Below, in pieces: positions 52,809 to 61,246 of a stretch of DNA of 64,000 bases (the first letter of the stretch is position 1; each line of letters begins with the position of its first letter). The notes beneath the pieces were generated by a model. That model saw nothing but the letters and a program-made list of their open reading frames with translations. It was not told the origin of the DNA and searched no databases. The position numbers were made by a program, and so were the translations under genes. The DNA is from DATAEG01 sp963703085 (GTDB lineage: Bacteria > Actinomycetota > Actinomycetes > Mycobacteriales > Jatrophihabitantaceae). Where the stretch lies: assembly GCA_963703085.1 (NCBI GenBank), contig OY969789.1:868001-932000 (forward strand). Reading direction: 5' to 3'.

Positions 52809-54254
52809 ATGGCACAGGAGCACGTCGAGCGCGAAGCGAAGTACGACGTGACGTCCGACTTCGTGGTACCCAGCGTTGCCGGTGCCGCCGAGCCGACGAC
52901 GCAACAGCTGCGCAGTGAGTACTTCGACACCGCCGGGAGGCGGCTGCTGCAGGCGGGCGTCACATTGCGCCGGCGCACCGGGAGCACCGACACCGGCTGG
53001 CAACTGAAAGTGCCCAGCCCGCCCTATCGCACAGAGATCCGGGTGCCACTCGACGCTCCCGGCGATCCGATTCCCAAGGAGCTGACCGAACTGCTTCGCG
53101 GGGCAACCGCAGGTGAGGCGCTGTTGCCGCTGGCCGTCCTCGACACGCAGCGCACGGCGCGACTGGTTTCCACCGGCGCCGGACGCCCGCTGGCCGAGAT
53201 CGCCGACGACGTGGTGCACGCATCGAGCGGTGGGCCGCGCGCTACCGCAAGCAGTTGGCGGGAAGTCGAGATCGAGCTGTCCGACGATGCACCCGAGGAC
53301 GCGCTGCGTCCGATCGGCGCCGCCTTGCGTGCGGCCGGCGCCGAGCCGTCGGCGAGCAGCAGCAAGCTCGCTCGGGCCGTCGATGCTCCGCCGCTCGCGG
53401 CTGAACCGGGTACCGCGGCGGCGGTGGTCCTCGACTACCTGACCGCCCAGTACCGCTCGCTCATCGCCGGCGACATCGCTCTGCGCCGCGGCGAGATCGG
53501 CAAGGTACACAAGACCCGGGTGGCGATCCGGCGGCTGCGCAGTGCACTGCGCGTCTTCGGCGCATTGTTCGACTCCAGCAGTACCGCAGCGCTGGATGCC
53601 GAGCTGCGCTGGGTGGCCGGCGTACTCGGCGCGGTCCGGGACAGCCAGGTGCTGGACCGCCGGCTGCGGGTGCTGCTCGGCGAAGTCGACGAAGCCGACC
53701 TGCTCGGCCCGGTCAGTGCGCGGATCCACGGCGAGCTGGCCGGCCGGCAAACCGAGAGCTGGGAGGCCGTGGAGGCGACCCTGTCCGGCGCTCGCTATCT
53801 CGGGATGCTGCGCACCCTCGGCGAGTGGTTCAGCCAGCCGACGCTGACCGATGCGGGCCGGGACTCCGCCGGAGCCGTGCGGGGCCTGGTGCGCAAGGCG
53901 GAGCGCAGGGTGGCTCGCCGCCTGGACCGGGCTCTCGGCGGGCGCGATGCCGCGGCGTTACACGCAGTGCGCAAGGCCGCCAAGCGAGCGCGCTACGCGT
54001 CCGAAACCGGCCGACCGGTACTCGGCGGCAAGCGATCGAAGAAGCACGCGAAGCGGTATGCAGCGCTGCAGGACCTGCTCGGCGAGCACCAGGACGCGAT
54101 GCTCAGCACGGCGCTGCTGCGCCGGCTCGGCGCGATTGCCGGCACCACTCCGGGTGAGAACGGCTTCGCTTTCGGCATCCTCTACGAACGCGAGTGGGAG
54201 ACCGCCCGTCGGATCAGAGCAGCTGCGGACGCGGCCCGCGATCGATTGCCCTAG
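52809..54254 (+). CDS. CYTH and CHAD domain protein
   Basis: A 481-residue protein. The N-terminal CYTH (triphosphate tunnel) domain has the ExExK signature in EHVEREAKYDV, then RSEYFDT and LRRRTG. The C-terminal CHAD domain begins with IGKVHKTRVAIRRLRSALRV and contains a second conserved block ALHAVRKAAKRARYASE. CYTH domains hydrolyse or bind triphosphates, and CHAD domains bind polyphosphate. The ATG at 52809 is chosen because GAGGAGG precedes it by five bases, rather than the ATG at 52788. It may start a unit with the three genes downstream. Confidence 0.92.
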   Translation: MAQEHVEREAKYDVTSDFVVPSVAGAAEPTTQQLRSEYFDTAGRRLLQAGVTLRRRTGSTDTGWQLKVPSPPYRTEIRVPLDAPGDPIPKELTELLRGATAGEALLPLAVLDTQRTARLVSTGAGRPLAEIADDVVHASSGGPRATASSWREVEIELSDDAPEDALRPIGAALRAAGAEPSASSSKLARAVDAPPLAAEPGTAAAVVLDYLTAQYRSLIAGDIALRRGEIGKVHKTRVAIRRLRSALRVFGALFDSSSTAALDAELRWVAGVLGAVRDSQVLDRRLRVLLGEVDEADLLGPVSARIHGELAGRQTESWEAVEATLSGARYLGMLRTLGEWFSQPTLTDAGRDSAGAVRGLVRKAERRVARRLDRALGGRDAAALHAVRKAAKRARYASETGRPVLGGKRSKKHAKRYAALQDLLGEHQDAMLSTALLRRLGAIAGTTPGENGFAFGILYEREWETARRIRAAADAARDRLP

Positions 54255-54339
54255 CTCCCTTCACCGAAACCGATGGCCGGCGTACGGTCAGAAGGACTCG
54301 AACAGCCGGGCCGGTGCACCATCCTTACAGGAGGCCGAC

Positions 54340-54561
54340 ATGGCGACTCGCGCCAGCGTCAAGAACGAGAAGCAGTACGAGGCTCTCAAAGACAAGGGCA
54401 TGTCGAAGGAGCGCGCAGCGAAGATTGCGAACTCCCCCAACGCGTCCAGCCACGGCGGGAAGAAGAGCGGATCCGGCGGCGACTCCAGTCAAGGCGGCAC
54501 CACCGCGCAGAAGAAGAAGGCCGGCAGCAAAGGCGGAAAAGCAGCGGCCAAGAAGTCCTAG
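54340..54561 (+). CDS. small lysine-rich protein, DUF7218-like
   Basis: A 73-residue basic protein. ASVKNEKQYEALKDKGMSKE and RAAKIANSPNAS match the conserved region of small DUF7218-type actinobacterial proteins; the rest is Gly/Ser/Lys-rich (KKSGSGG, TTAQKKKAG, KGGKAAAKKS). AGGAGG lies six bases upstream of the ATG. It is likely to bind nucleic acid or be stress-related, but no function is established. The molybdoenzyme gene starts five bases after its stop. Confidence 0.8.
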   Translation: MATRASVKNEKQYEALKDKGMSKERAAKIANSPNASSHGGKKSGSGGDSSQGGTTAQKKKAGSKGGKAAAKKS

Positions 54562-54566
54562 CCCGC

Positions 54567-56933
54567 ATGTCCGGCCGCCAGGGCGATCGCTTGCACGATC
54601 TGTGGGGTTCCCGTACGCCGTACGCCCGCGGGCAATCATGGCCCCAGCGGGTAGATCTGCACCTCGCGGACGGAGTGACCGAGAGTGATGTACAGCAGTG
54701 GGTCCGGACCGCATCACTGCTGCATTCCAACGGTGACGCGATGGACATCGCCGTCAAGGACGGGCGCATCGTCGGCGTCCGCGGCGCCGCGCAGGACCGG
54801 GTGAATCATGGTCGGCTCGACGTCAAGGACCTCTTTGCCTGGCAGGCGAACCATTCACCGGACCGGCTGACCGCGCCGCTCATCCGGCAGGGCGGCGAAC
54901 TCGTCCAGACGGACTGGGACACCGCGATGACCGCGATCGTCGAGCGGTCGAAATCCCTCCTGGACAGCGACGGGCCAGGCGCGCTGGGCTTCTACACGAC
55001 CGGTCAGCTGTTCTGCGAGGAGTACTACACGCTCACGACGCTCGTCCGGGCCGGCATCGGCACCAACCATCTGGACGGCAACACGCGAATGTGCACGGCG
55101 ACGGCAGGAGAAGCGCTGAAGGAATCGTTCGGCAGCGACGGTCAGCCCGCCTCGTACACCGATATCGATCACGCAGACGTAATCGCGTTGTTCGGCCACA
55201 ACGTCGCCGAGACGCAGCCGGTGCTGTGGATGCGCATGCTCGACCGACTCGAGGGCGCCGACCCGCCCCGACTTCTCGTCGTGGATCCGCGCCGCACGCC
55301 GGTCGCGGCGCGGGCCGCCGTCCACCTGGCACCACTGCCGGGGACGAACCTGGCACTGCTCAACGCACTGCTGCACGAGTTGATCGCGCACGACTGGCTC
55401 GACCATGACTTCCTCGCTGCGCACACCGTGGGCTTTGACGAGCTCAGCGAGCAGGTGGCCGGCTGTACACCTCAGTGGGCCGCGGAGATCTGCGGGCTCT
55501 CGGTCGATGAGATCCAGGCAGCGGCACGATTGCTCGGCACCGCCGACCGGGTGCTGGCCACGGTGTTGCAAGGTGTGTACCAATCCCACCAGGCCACCGC
55601 AGCGGCGGTCCAGGTGAACAATCTGGTGCTGCTGCGCGGGATGCTCGGCAAGCCGGGATGCGGTGTGCTGCAGATGAACGGCCAGCCCACCGCACAGAAC
55701 ACCCGTGAGTGCGGCGCGAACGGCGACCTTCCGGGCTTCCGCAACTGGGAGAACAGTGACCACATCGGGCAGCTCGCCGAGCTGTGGAACGTCGAGCCCG
55801 ACCAGATACCGCACTACGCACCGCCCACTCACGCGATGCAGATCTTCCGTTACGCAGAGCAGGGGTCGATCAAGTTCCTCTGGATCTCCGGCACCAACCC
55901 GGCTGTCTCGTTGCCCGAGCTGAGCCGCATCCGATCCATCCTGGCCCGCGACGGGCTCTTCGTGGTGGTGCAGGATCTGTTCCGCACCGAGACCGCTGCG
56001 CTGGCCGACGTTGTGCTCCCGGCAGCGACGTGGGGCGAGAAGACCGGTGTGTTCACCAATGCCGACCGGACCGCGCACCTATCGGAGCAGGCGATCGACC
56101 CGCCTGGCCAGGCGCGTAGCGACCTGGACATCTTCCTGGCCTATGCCCGCGCGATGGGCTTCACCGACAAGGACGGCGCCCCGTTGATCAGCTGGGACGA
56201 CCCTGAGTCGGCATTCGAGGCGTGGAAGCAGTGCAGCAAGGGCCGGCCGTGCGACTACTCCGCCATGACCTACGACCTGCTCCGCGACCGAGGTGGCGTG
56301 CAGTGGCCGTGCACCGCCGACGCGCCGGAGGGCACCGAACGCCTCTACATCGACGGCGATTTCACCGCGGCGCCGGACCAGTGCGAGTCCTACGGCCGCG
56401 ACCTGATCACCGGCGCGTCGGTGGAGGAAGTGGAGTACCGAGCGCTCAACCCGGATGGAAAGGCGATCCTCAAGGCAGCCCAGTACCTCACGCCGCACGA
56501 ACCACCGACCGCCGAGTACCCCCTGCACCTGATCACCGGCCGGACGATCTTCCACTTCCATACCCGCACCAAAACTGCGCGTGCTCCGGAACTGCAGCGC
56601 GCAGCGCCGGACGTATGGGTCGAGGTGCACCGCGACGACGCTGCGTCCCTCGGCGTCGAGGAAGGCCAACTCGTCGACGTGGTGTCACCGCGCGGCACCA
56701 TTCGAGGTTCGCTGCGCTACGGCGACGTCCGCCCCGGCACGGTGTTCGTCCCGTTCCATTACGGCTACTGGGACACCGACCATCCTGCCGGGCCGGCCGA
56801 CGCTGGTGACGGAAGGGCAGCCAACGAGCTGACCATCACCGACTGGGATCCAGCCTCGAAGCAACCGCTGTTCAAGGCATCCTCGGCACGCCTGCAACCC
56901 GCGTCCACTCCAGCGGGAACGGCCGGGCGGTGA
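54567..56933 (+). CDS. molybdopterin oxidoreductase lacking the [4Fe-4S] cysteines
   Basis: A 788-residue DMSO-reductase-family protein related to assimilatory nitrate reductase and formate dehydrogenase catalytic subunits. The usual N-terminal CX2CX3CX27C cluster motif is replaced by Ser50, His53, Asp57 and Asp85 with exactly the same spacing. The rest is intact: HSPDRLTAPLIR, NTRMC with the putative Mo ligand Cys176, FGHNVAETQPV, LVVDPRRT, NTRECGANGDLPG, and a C-terminal molybdopterin-binding domain with LITGRTIFHFHTRTKT. There is no Tat signal. The ATG at 54567 follows the DUF7218 gene; extension upstream is rejected. Substrate is unknown. Confidence 0.88.
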   Translation: MSGRQGDRLHDLWGSRTPYARGQSWPQRVDLHLADGVTESDVQQWVRTASLLHSNGDAMDIAVKDGRIVGVRGAAQDRVNHGRLDVKDLFAWQANHSPDRLTAPLIRQGGELVQTDWDTAMTAIVERSKSLLDSDGPGALGFYTTGQLFCEEYYTLTTLVRAGIGTNHLDGNTRMCTATAGEALKESFGSDGQPASYTDIDHADVIALFGHNVAETQPVLWMRMLDRLEGADPPRLLVVDPRRTPVAARAAVHLAPLPGTNLALLNALLHELIAHDWLDHDFLAAHTVGFDELSEQVAGCTPQWAAEICGLSVDEIQAAARLLGTADRVLATVLQGVYQSHQATAAAVQVNNLVLLRGMLGKPGCGVLQMNGQPTAQNTRECGANGDLPGFRNWENSDHIGQLAELWNVEPDQIPHYAPPTHAMQIFRYAEQGSIKFLWISGTNPAVSLPELSRIRSILARDGLFVVVQDLFRTETAALADVVLPAATWGEKTGVFTNADRTAHLSEQAIDPPGQARSDLDIFLAYARAMGFTDKDGAPLISWDDPESAFEAWKQCSKGRPCDYSAMTYDLLRDRGGVQWPCTADAPEGTERLYIDGDFTAAPDQCESYGRDLITGASVEEVEYRALNPDGKAILKAAQYLTPHEPPTAEYPLHLITGRTIFHFHTRTKTARAPELQRAAPDVWVEVHRDDAASLGVEEGQLVDVVSPRGTIRGSLRYGDVRPGTVFVPFHYGYWDTDHPAGPADAGDGRAANELTITDWDPASKQPLFKASSARLQPASTPAGTAGR

Positions 56934-57421
56934 ACGGCTTGCAGTACGCCCTCAGCCAGCTTCACGACGGCGAGACCGCCATGGTGGCGCAACTCTCGGC
57001 ACTGGCCGACCGCCATCCCGCCGAGCACGAGGTGCGGCATGTCGCGCTCGACCTGGCCGACTGGTCGCGCGGCCACGCCACCCGAATCAAGCAACTCGCC
57101 GACGACCACTCCCTACCGGTCGGCTCCGCGGCAGCGGAGCGTCACCCGGGTGTGCTGCGGCGGCTCAGTTCGACGCTCGCCGGGCTGGGCGAGCAGCCCG
57201 TCGAGCCGGCCGCACAATTGCTCGCCGACCTACAGGACACGTACCTGAGGGCGGCCCGCAACTCGCTGTCGTGGGAGCTCCTGGCCCAGTACGCACAGGC
57301 GGCCCGACAGCAGGATGCGCTGCAGCTCAGCTCGGCCTGCCATCCGCAGAGCCTGCGGCAGATGAGATGGGCCAACACGATGCTGAAGACCGTGTCGCCG
57401 CAGGTCTTGTCCAGCCTCTGA
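56930..57421 (+). CDS. helical protein coupled to the molybdoenzyme
   Basis: A 163-residue protein of unknown function, starting at a GTG that overlaps the molybdoenzyme stop as GTGA. It is predicted almost wholly helical. The first half (YALSQLHDGETAMVAQLSAL, then HPAEHEVRHVALDLADWSRGH) has His/Glu spacing reminiscent of a ferritin-like or hemerythrin-like bundle, but I cannot assign a family. Tight coupling suggests it is a partner, maturation factor or metal-binding accessory of the oxidoreductase. Confidence 0.7.
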   Translation: MNGLQYALSQLHDGETAMVAQLSALADRHPAEHEVRHVALDLADWSRGHATRIKQLADDHSLPVGSAAAERHPGVLRRLSSTLAGLGEQPVEPAAQLLADLQDTYLRAARNSLSWELLAQYAQAARQQDALQLSSACHPQSLRQMRWANTMLKTVSPQVLSSL

Positions 57422-57602
57422 CCGCGGCCCGGCGGGCACCCGTCGGCACCCGCCGCGCCCGGCAGAGCACACTCGTCCTCGGAAGCCGCTCGCGGGCCCA
57501 ATCACGCGTATGGTCAGTGGTAGGCCCCACAGCAGGCCACGTGTCGTGTCGTCGACCGCTGAATCCCGCCGGTGACCCTCTCTTCAGAACGGGCGCCGCG
57601 CT

Positions 57603-58373
57603 ATGACGGCTATGAACTCTGATCTGCTCCTGAAGCTTGCCGGGCTCTTCGACACGGTAGGAAATGAATTCAGCCCTCCGCTGCCGCGGGACGAGACGCT
57701 GGCCATGCTCAACCGGCGCGCTGTCTCGATCGTCCCGGGCGCCGCCGATGCGGCGGTGTCGGTCGGGCGCAACGGCGTGTTCCGTACTCTCGGGGCGACC
57801 AGCGACCTACCGCTGCAAGTCGACGCCATCCAGTACGAACTCGCGTCCGGCCCGTGCGTCGACGCGGCCGTACAGCACAACATCTACCGCACCGACGACC
57901 TGGCCACCGACGAGCGCTGGCCGGAGTTCGGCTCTCGCGCTGTCGCCGAAACCGGCGTGCGCAGCATGTTGTCCTTCCGGATGTTCCTGGAGGACGACAC
58001 CCAACTCGCTGGGATGAATTTCTACTCGACCCACCGGGGGGCCTTTCCCCCGCTCGCCGCACCGCTCGGGCTGGTGATCGCAACGCTCGGCGCGGCCATC
58101 CTCTGCAACATTCACCATCGCGACCGCGCGGCCAACCTCGAGAAGGCGCTGCAGAGCAGTCGCAATATCGGCACTGCGATGGGCATCATCATGTCCACGT
58201 ACCACGTCACCCAGCAGCAGGCTTTCGACCTGTTGCGGATGGCCAGTCAGGGAAAGAACCGCAAGGTCACATTGATCGCCGATGAGGTCATTGAGTCCGG
58301 CGAACTGGACATGACCATGATCCAATCGGGTGCCCACGCCAAGAAGGTGCCTACCAGCCCGCACCGCCACTGA
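57603..58373 (+). CDS. GAF-ANTAR domain transcription antiterminator
   Basis: A 256-residue protein. The GAF domain occupies about residues 25-165 (YELASGPCVDAA, TDDLATDERWPEFG, MLSFRMFLED). The ANTAR domain at 175-235 reads ALQSSRNIGTAMGIIMSTYH, then VTQQQAFDLLRMASQGKNRK. It differs clearly from the protein at 39371, so it is not a recent duplicate. An ATG nine bases later (MNSDLL) is an alternative start. The 181 bases upstream contain no recognised element. Confidence 0.9.
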   Translation: MTAMNSDLLLKLAGLFDTVGNEFSPPLPRDETLAMLNRRAVSIVPGAADAAVSVGRNGVFRTLGATSDLPLQVDAIQYELASGPCVDAAVQHNIYRTDDLATDERWPEFGSRAVAETGVRSMLSFRMFLEDDTQLAGMNFYSTHRGAFPPLAAPLGLVIATLGAAILCNIHHRDRAANLEKALQSSRNIGTAMGIIMSTYHVTQQQAFDLLRMASQGKNRKVTLIADEVIESGELDMTMIQSGAHAKKVPTSPHRH

Positions 58374-58377
58374 CCTG

Positions 58378-58402
58378 GCTGCGCGGTGCCCCGTACCGCA
58401 GC
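58378..58402. terminator. possible terminator hairpin after GAF-ANTAR gene
   Basis: GCTGC-GC-GGT and ACC-GCAGC can pair as an eight-base stem with a two-base bulge around a seven-base loop, starting four bases after the stop codon. There is no U-tract, as is common in high-GC actinobacteria. It could serve both convergent genes. Confidence 0.4.
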
Positions 58403-58419
58403 ACGCTCTGGTGGGGCGC

Positions 58420-58950
58420 TCAGCGCGATCGATCACGATCCGCAGAGATCTGCCGTGAGCGCATCGCCCATGGGAACGCGCACCACAGGCCGAGCAATAG
58501 CGCGGCAGCCACGGCCGCTGCCGTCGTCGATTCCGAGCGACCGGTGAGTACGTCGAAGACGAGAAAGACCACGCCGACCACCGCCACGCCGAGCCACGCC
58601 GTGCCGATGATGGCCAGTCGGTGCGCTGCGGCAACCGTCAGCCGGCGCGCATGTTGGCGGAACAAGGCACGATGCAGGGTCACCGGCGCGATGAGAAAGC
58701 CGGTCGCGGCAATCGATGCACTGACCGTGGCCAGGTAGATGTCCTGCTGGAAGGCGGTCAACCCGGCGAAGCGTTGCTGGAAAGGCAGGGTGAGCAGGAA
58801 GCCGGTCAACAACTGCACACCGGTCTGCACTACTCGTAGCTCTTGCAGCAGATCGGACCAGTTGCGGTCCAGCCTCTCGGTGGGCGTCTCGTCACGCGCG
58901 GATTCGTTCCACGAATCGTCCCGCTCTGGGTGATCGATCACATCAGGCAT
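58420..58950 (-). CDS. DUF6328 family membrane protein
   Basis: A 176-residue membrane protein with a charged cytoplasmic N-terminus (residues 1-45) and four transmembrane segments. The block DLLQELRVVQTGVQLLTGFL and FQQRFAGLTAFQQDIYL, then LHRALFRQHARR, is the conserved core of actinobacterial DUF6328 proteins. The ATG at 58950 has no clear ribosome site. Function is unknown. Confidence 0.85.
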   Translation of the reverse strand: MPDVIDHPERDDSWNESARDETPTERLDRNWSDLLQELRVVQTGVQLLTGFLLTLPFQQRFAGLTAFQQDIYLATVSASIAATGFLIAPVTLHRALFRQHARRLTVAAAHRLAIIGTAWLGVAVVGVVFLVFDVLTGRSESTTAAAVAAALLLGLWCAFPWAMRSRQISADRDRSR

Positions 58951-58988
58951 CCGCGAAGTCTGCCAGCTCGCTCTGGGGACCGCCCACC

Positions 58989-59321
58989 TCATCCCAGCTT
59001 GGCCACCGTCAGCAGCACAGCGGAATCCTCGACCGCCTCCAGGCTGTGCGGATCAGGCGGGACGATGATCAGATCGCCGCGCCGGCCGTCCCAGGACACG
59101 TCGCCCGCGATCAGCCGCACCCGCCCGAGCAACACCTGCACCGTTGCCTCGCCCGGGTTGCGGTGCTCGGCCAGCTGCGCACCGGCGACCATGCCGATGA
59201 CGGTCTGCCGCAGCACCTTCTCGTGACCGCCGTAGACGGTGTCGGCGGTATGGCCGCCGCCGGCTTCCTTGGCGCGTTCCATCTGCTGGCGGGCCAGGGC
59301 CTCGAGGGAGAGTCGCTGCAT
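58989..59321 (-). CDS. cupin domain protein
   Basis: A 110-residue single-domain cupin. The core has AEHRNPGEATVQVLLGRVRL and GRRGDLIIVPPDPHSLEA, giving His/Glu candidates for the metal site, though the first motif has one His where two are usual. It resembles small cupins that bind sugars or act as stress-response proteins. The ATG at 59321 (MQRLSLE) is chosen over an in-frame upstream start. It follows the arabinoside importer operon after 70 bases. Confidence 0.85.
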   Translation of the reverse strand: MQRLSLEALARQQMERAKEAGGGHTADTVYGGHEKVLRQTVIGMVAGAQLAEHRNPGEATVQVLLGRVRLIAGDVSWDGRRGDLIIVPPDPHSLEAVEDSAVLLTVAKLG

Positions 59322-59391
59322 GGTCGCCACTGTCCTCCGACCGCGCGGCACCTGTCACTGCCGCTTCCGCTCTCGCTAGCGATCGCAGGGC

Positions 59392-60279
59392 TCAGCCCTT
59401 GATGCCGGTGCTGGCCACACCCTCGACGATGCGCCGCTGGAACAATACGAAGACCGCGAGCAGCGGGAGCGCGCCCAGTACAGCCGAGGCCATCACTTCG
59501 GCGTAGTGCTGGCCGTAGGCGGACGCCACGCTGGCCAGTCCGACCGGAATGGTCATCGTCTTCGTCGAGCTGAGCACCAGCAGCGGCCACAGGAAGCTGT
59601 TCCACGTCCACACAAACGTGAAGATGGCCACCGCAGAGACGGCCGGCCGCGACAACGGCATGAAGACCTGCCAGTACAGCCGCAGCCAGCTCGCGCCGTC
59701 CACCCGGGCCGCATCGTTCAGTTCGTTGGGAATGCCGGCGAAGAAAGACGCGAAGATGAAGACGGCGATGGGGGCCGGGATGGTCGGCAGGATGAGCGCC
59801 CAATAGGTATTGGTCAAGTGCAACGAGCTGAACTCCTGGAACATCGGAATCATCAACACCTGGCTGGGCACGAGCAGTCCGGCCAGCAGCAGCCCGTAGG
59901 TCGCTCGCCGGCCGAAGAACCTGGTCCGGGCCAGGGCAAAGCCGGCCATCGAACAGACGAGCACCGACAACGCCGCCGACAGTGCAGCAGTGATGAAGCT
60001 GTTCATGTACCAGGTGAGGATGTCGCTGGAGTCAATTACCTGGCGGTAGCCGGCGAGCGTCCAGTGATGCGACCACCAGGAGACCGGGTGAGTGGTGATC
60101 TCCGCCTCAGGACGCAGCGATGTGTCCACCGCCCACGCCAACGGAATCAGCCAGATGATCGCGAACAGCACGGTTACCGTCACGCACAGCGCCTTGAAGG
60201 CGGTCGCGCGCTGTTGGTACGGGTCGGTCGGGCGCGGCGTGCTGCGTACCTGCGAGGGCTCAAGCGTCGTGGCGGCCAT
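59392..60279 (-). CDS. carbohydrate ABC transporter permease (MalG-like, CUT1)
   Basis: A 295-residue inner-membrane permease with about six transmembrane segments. The EAA-type loop is DAARVDGASWLRLYWQVFMP near residue 190 and the C-terminus IVEGVASTGIKG is typical for the family. It lies three bases after the MalF-like gene. It is the last gene of the arabinofuranosidase-importer operon; its stop is embedded in the palindrome AGGGCTCAGCCCT. No ATPase gene follows. Confidence 0.92.
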   Translation of the reverse strand: MAATTLEPSQVRSTPRPTDPYQQRATAFKALCVTVTVLFAIIWLIPLAWAVDTSLRPEAEITTHPVSWWSHHWTLAGYRQVIDSSDILTWYMNSFITAALSAALSVLVCSMAGFALARTRFFGRRATYGLLLAGLLVPSQVLMIPMFQEFSSLHLTNTYWALILPTIPAPIAVFIFASFFAGIPNELNDAARVDGASWLRLYWQVFMPLSRPAVSAVAIFTFVWTWNSFLWPLLVLSSTKTMTIPVGLASVASAYGQHYAEVMASAVLGALPLLAVFVLFQRRIVEGVASTGIKG

Positions 60280-60282
60280 GGC

Positions 60283-61227
60283 TCAGGACTCCTTGACTCG
60301 GACGCGGCTGAAGGCCAGCCACGCGAGGGACACGACGAGAACCGCAACGAAGTACACCATCGAGGCGGCAGCGGCATACCCGGCTCGGTAGTCGGTGAAG
60401 CCGAGGTCGTAGACGTACTCCAGGGCCGGCCGGGTGGAGAAGTTCGGGCCGCCCGACGTCAGCAGGTAGATCTGATCGAACACCTTGAGCGAGGCGATGA
60501 TCTGCAGCGCAATGACCAGCATCGTGGTGCGTTTGAGCAGCGGAACAGTTATCCGCCACATCGTCGCCCACGTTCCCGCGCCGTCCACCGCGGCCGCACC
60601 GTAGAGGTCGGCGGGAATGTCCTGCAGCGCGGCAAGGTAGAGGACGTAGTTGAACCCCACCGTCCACCAGATCGTCAGCAGAGCGACCGAGATCATCGCC
60701 CAGGCCTGGCTGCCGGTCCATACCGGAGGGGTGAATCCCAACGCCGACACGAACTTCGTCGCCAGTCCTGCCTGCGGGGTGTACATCCACGTGAAGATCA
60801 GGACGACGGACGCGGACGGGACGACGTACGGCGCGAAGAAGACCAGCCGGTAGAACCACCTGCCCCGCTTGATGCGCTCGGTGAGCAAGGCGAGCACCAG
60901 CGCGATGATGACCAACGGCGGCGTGGTGAGGATGGTGAAGTACACCGTGTGCCACATCGACTGCCAGAAATCGCTACTGGTGAGCAGCTCGCGGTAGTTC
61001 CGCAGCCCGCCGAACTTGCCCAACCCGGAGCGCACGATGCTGGCGTTGAAGAAGCTCATCACCACGCCGTAGATCAGCGGCCCGATCAGGAACAGCACGT
61101 ACAGGATCAAGAACGGCAACATCATCAGTCCGCCGCTGCGCCGCCCGGTGCTCGCCTCGGTGTCCCGGCGGACGCGCCGGATCGGCGGCGTCTCGACCCC
61201 GGTGTCGAGCGTGGTCTCTACAGCCAT
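60283..61227 (-). CDS. carbohydrate ABC transporter permease (MalF-like, CUT1)
   Basis: A 314-residue permease with about six transmembrane segments after a 30-residue cytoplasmic N-terminus. The EAA-type loop reads YGAAAVDGAGTWATMWRITV near residue 205, and LLTSGGPNFSTRPALEYVY is the family-typical following loop. GGGAGG precedes the ATG at 61227. It pairs with the MalG-like permease downstream and the lipoprotein upstream (19-base gap). Confidence 0.92.
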   Translation of the reverse strand: MAVETTLDTGVETPPIRRVRRDTEASTGRRSGGLMMLPFLILYVLFLIGPLIYGVVMSFFNASIVRSGLGKFGGLRNYRELLTSSDFWQSMWHTVYFTILTTPPLVIIALVLALLTERIKRGRWFYRLVFFAPYVVPSASVVLIFTWMYTPQAGLATKFVSALGFTPPVWTGSQAWAMISVALLTIWWTVGFNYVLYLAALQDIPADLYGAAAVDGAGTWATMWRITVPLLKRTTMLVIALQIIASLKVFDQIYLLTSGGPNFSTRPALEYVYDLGFTDYRAGYAAAASMVYFVAVLVVSLAWLAFSRVRVKES

Positions 61228-61246
61228 GGGGATTCCTCCCTGCCCA

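Noticed and set aside
59387..59399. Palindrome AGGGCTCAGCCCT at the end of the arabinoside importer operon
   Set aside because: The one-base centre is too tight for a strong hairpin and it overlaps the coding end; not called a terminator.
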